Of a stretch of 17,531 nt of DNA, positions 15,733-17,531 are shown piece by piece. Made by a program: the position numbers and the translations under genes. Location: positions 1 through 17,531 of the forward strand of contig JAACDL010000159.1 in the NCBI GenBank assembly GCA_009936765.1, written 5' to 3'. The notes under the pieces were generated by a model that was not told the origin of the DNA, made no database searches, and saw only the letters and a list, made by a program, of their open reading frames with translations. The DNA is from Methanobacteriota archaeon. Lineage in GTDB: Archaea > Thermoplasmatota > Poseidoniia > Poseidoniales > Poseidoniaceae. Numbering within the stretch: the stretch's first letter is position 1; each line of letters starts with the position of its first letter.

Positions 15733-16746
15733 ATGCCACTAATCGATGAAGCCGAAACGCTACTCGACACACAACTAATGTCGGACATTGAAAGCAATTT
15801 CACTACTCGTAATGGACTTATTATCGATAAGTTTGGCAATCCCTGGTTTCGTTGGCGAGCAGATGGATTGGATAGTTGGTGGCGTATGTTTGAGGAAACT
15901 ATTGATTCACCCATGGGGAGGAAGTTAGCGAATTCTGCATGCGATGAAGAAGAATGGTTGCTTAATTCAGGTTCACTAGATTTCACCGGTTTTTTTAGGA
16001 AAAAGAAGGTATTAGGCGCCTTAATTCACCGTTGGGGAATCTATGGATGGGGTGCGCCTTCATTGAATCCTGCAAGTTTTCAATCTGTGGGGCTGAATCC
16101 GATATTTTCAGGAATATTACAAGCAGATATAGAACGAATCAATTCCGAAAGATATCGAATGAGGTGGGAAGAGAAATCTTCTGAATCTTGTGTATTGCAA
16201 TTAGAAAAATCTGATTACCCAATTACAGCCTCTAAGCAATCTGTCGAGTCTTTTGATATGGGTGAGCCATATCGTATTGAAGTCGAAGAAAAGTGGCGGA
16301 TCGATGGATTAAGTCATCATTTGTTGCCATCTGGTTTATTCAAACGCTTGCAAGATTCATGTGCAGGCTTGAATGCTAACATTGGAGAAGATGAAAGAGG
16401 TTCATGGCCGGATGAAGACGATGGTTTTCTTTCGATGGCCATCGCCAGCAAGAATTTGTTCGTTGCTGGTGAAGAGATATTTTTAGCTGCTGATGCCGAT
16501 GGATGGATGCAAAGTTGTGATGCTTTTTTCTCACCAATGGGGTTATCGAAGCCTCAGTCTGTTAAATCAATAGATTCTAACGGTGGTATCGAATTGATTT
16601 ATTCCCAAGTAGCAGTACCTGCAATAACATTGGGTATGCTTGCAGGTGCATGGATTCGTAGCGAAGGAAGACCTGTTAAAGTTGACCTTTCAAGAGAGGA
16701 TAATTTACACAGAATTACACTGCAAAGTAGGTATGAATTAAGTTGA
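15733..16746 (+). CDS. Trp-rich soluble protein of unknown function, coupled to glyA
   Basis: 337 residues from the ATG at 15733. The frame also permits a GTG at 15724, which would overlap the glyA stop as GTGA. There is no signal peptide and no clear membrane helix, so it is probably cytoplasmic. It has about a dozen tryptophans, several clustered in FGNPWFRWRADGLDSWWRMF near the N-terminus. It also has a Gly/Trp-rich HRWGIYGWGAPSLN segment near residue 100 and a C-terminal AITLGMLAGAWIRSEGRPVKV helix followed by a beta-strand-like end. Family not recognised: I considered a V4R-like small-molecule-binding domain because of the C-terminal shape, but the typical Cys/Gly marks are missing. The position behind glyA suggests a link to one-carbon or serine/glycine metabolism, by context only. 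Confidence 0.8.
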   Translation: MPLIDEAETLLDTQLMSDIESNFTTRNGLIIDKFGNPWFRWRADGLDSWWRMFEETIDSPMGRKLANSACDEEEWLLNSGSLDFTGFFRKKKVLGALIHRWGIYGWGAPSLNPASFQSVGLNPIFSGILQADIERINSERYRMRWEEKSSESCVLQLEKSDYPITASKQSVESFDMGEPYRIEVEEKWRIDGLSHHLLPSGLFKRLQDSCAGLNANIGEDERGSWPDEDDGFLSMAIASKNLFVAGEEIFLAADADGWMQSCDAFFSPMGLSKPQSVKSIDSNGGIELIYSQVAVPAITLGMLAGAWIRSEGRPVKVDLSREDNLHRITLQSRYELS

Positions 16747-16848
16747 TATTCTACACAAAAAACAATCTTTAGTCAAATCATCTACCGTGAAGGTTTATGA
16801 CCAGAACTGTAGTGGAGTAACTTGCATTACCGTGCGGAGAGTATTAAG
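16747..16848 (+). promoter_or_regulatory. Spacer with likely promoter of the Ca-repeat exoprotein
   Basis: The 102 bases are the longest gap between two same-strand genes here, so a new transcription unit is plausible. After an A-rich stretch following the upstream stop, GGTTTATGACC (about 16791-16801) could be the TATA region, placing a start near 16818 and a leader of some 30 bases. GGAG at 16836-16839 lies nine bases before the ATG at 16849 and is the likely ribosome binding site. Confidence 0.35.
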
Positions 16849-17531
16849 ATGACAGTTTCACACAACCAGATGGCCTATGTCGCCATAGTCTCAACTCTAA
16901 TTTTTGGTTCACTTTTCGTAGGTGCTACCGGATTCTTCCACACCAGCGAAACCGCTGGTGATTTCGATGCTGCTGCAGAAGATGATATCATCGGAGATGG
17001 CTCCAATACTGGCCAATCTATGGACACTGACAACGATGGTCTACCTGATGCAATCGAGGCTCAATACGGGACAGATCCCTTAGACAACGATACTGATAGC
17101 GACGGTATGGAAGACGGTTGGGAAGTAGAAAATGGCCTCAACCCTCTTGACAACGGAGAATCAGATGATGCAGACAATGATCCTAGTGAAGCCAATTCTG
17201 AGGACGCAGAAGAGCAGGATGAAGATGATTCATGGCCAGACCCTGATGACGGACCCAAAGGAGATCCTGACAGAGATGGCTTGATTAATTCAATCGAAGT
17301 AATCGAAGGTACTAATCCTCGTCTTGCCGACACAGATGGTGATGGCCTAAACGATAAGTGGGAAGTTACCCACAAGCAAGAAGTCAGTCATCCACTAGGT
17401 AACTATACCTTGTTTGACCCTCTTTCGCCTAACTGGGATTGTGTAGAATTAGATGCCGCAATGACTCAATCTCTTAAAGATCATTTCAATGGAAAAAATG
17501 GCGTGGCCAGTTGGGAATCATTATCCAATGG
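16849..17531 (+). CDS. Exported protein with TSP3-like calcium-binding repeats (5' part)
   Basis: The frame is open from the ATG at 16849 to the window end (227 full codons, no stop), so the protein is cut. Residues 9-30 form a hydrophobic signal peptide or anchor (MAYVAIVSTLIFGSLFVGAT). An Asp/Glu-rich mature part follows. Four calcium-loop repeats of the DxDxDGxxDxxE kind lie at 59-70 (DTDNDGLPDAIE), 81-92 (DTDSDGMEDGWE), 139-150 (DPDRDGLINSIE, a weaker copy) and 161-172 (DTDGDGLNDKWE). Three are followed by the typical GTDP/LNPL/GTNP turn. A low-complexity acidic linker separates repeats two and three. Such repeats bind calcium and stiffen surface or secreted proteins; the function of the missing part decides the role. 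The - strand frame across this region is a shadow of the Asp codons. Confidence 0.88.
   Translation, partial: MTVSHNQMAYVAIVSTLIFGSLFVGATGFFHTSETAGDFDAAAEDDIIGDGSNTGQSMDTDNDGLPDAIEAQYGTDPLDNDTDSDGMEDGWEVENGLNPLDNGESDDADNDPSEANSEDAEEQDEDDSWPDPDDGPKGDPDRDGLINSIEVIEGTNPRLADTDGDGLNDKWEVTHKQEVSHPLGNYTLFDPLSPNWDCVELDAAMTQSLKDHFNGKNGVASWESLSN
17023..17364 (+). repeat. Four calcium-loop (TSP3-like) protein repeats
   Basis: The coding repeats lie at 17023-17058, 17089-17124, 17263-17298 and 17329-17364, each encoding a 12-residue Asp-rich loop. They come as two pairs spaced 66 bases apart start to start, with an acidic linker of about 140 bases between the pairs. The two 22-residue units in tandem suggest duplication of a paired module, since diverged at the DNA level. 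Confidence 0.75.

Noticed and set aside
17061..17375. - strand frame rich in Ser
   Set aside because: It is a shadow of the Asp-rich repeats. The + strand frame is open to the window end and has a signal peptide and recognisable Ca loops.
1..17531. tRNA, rRNA, CRISPR array, insertion sequence or defence system
   Set aside because: I saw no cloverleaf, regular repeat-spacer pattern, terminal inverted repeats, transposase, nuclease or methylase. The EVE domain alone does not make a defence island.

Overview
This window looks like a piece of a compact, AT-leaning archaeal genome. The best fit is a marine Euryarchaeote of the Marine Group II / Poseidoniales type. That placement is inferred from gene content, not from a marker phylogeny. 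The supporting features are an archaeal-style valyl-tRNA synthetase, an alanine-aminotransferase-type enzyme whose motifs follow the Pyrococcus AlaAT pattern, an archaeal-style SHMT, a DinB with a PIP-like tail, and an exported protein with Asp-rich calcium-binding (thrombospondin type 3-like) repeats. No rRNA, tRNA, CRISPR array, insertion sequence or phage gene was recognised. No gap between genes exceeds about 150 bases.

The left part (1-6630) alternates strands. It holds the last codons of a + strand gene, a polytopic membrane protein of unknown function (-), a short 3-phosphoglycerate dehydrogenase serA (+), a small acidic membrane-anchored protein (-), dinB (+) and valS (-). Every convergent pair here (three of three) meets with no base between the two stop codons, always as TGATTA: TGA for the + gene and TAA for the - gene. 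Between these pairs lie short divergent spacers that must carry the promoters.

The right part (6631-17531) is all on the + strand and may be one or a few transcription units. It runs: an MMPL/RND-type 12-helix transporter, an EVE-domain protein, an alanine-type aminotransferase overlapping it by 4 bases, a 1017-residue membrane protein with a TPR-like soluble domain, serine hydroxymethyltransferase glyA, a tryptophan-rich protein of unknown function coupled to glyA, and the 5' part of an exported calcium-repeat protein cut by the window end.

SerA, the aminotransferase and GlyA all touch serine, glycine and alanine metabolism, but they are not one clean operon. The transporter, the TPR membrane protein and the Ca-repeat exoprotein form an envelope-related group. 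Both the transporter ectodomain and the exoprotein carry the same DxDxDG calcium-loop signature. The most unusual observations are the uniform zero-gap convergent stops, insertions beside otherwise conserved active-site signatures in SerA and ValRS, and three sizeable proteins I cannot assign to a family.
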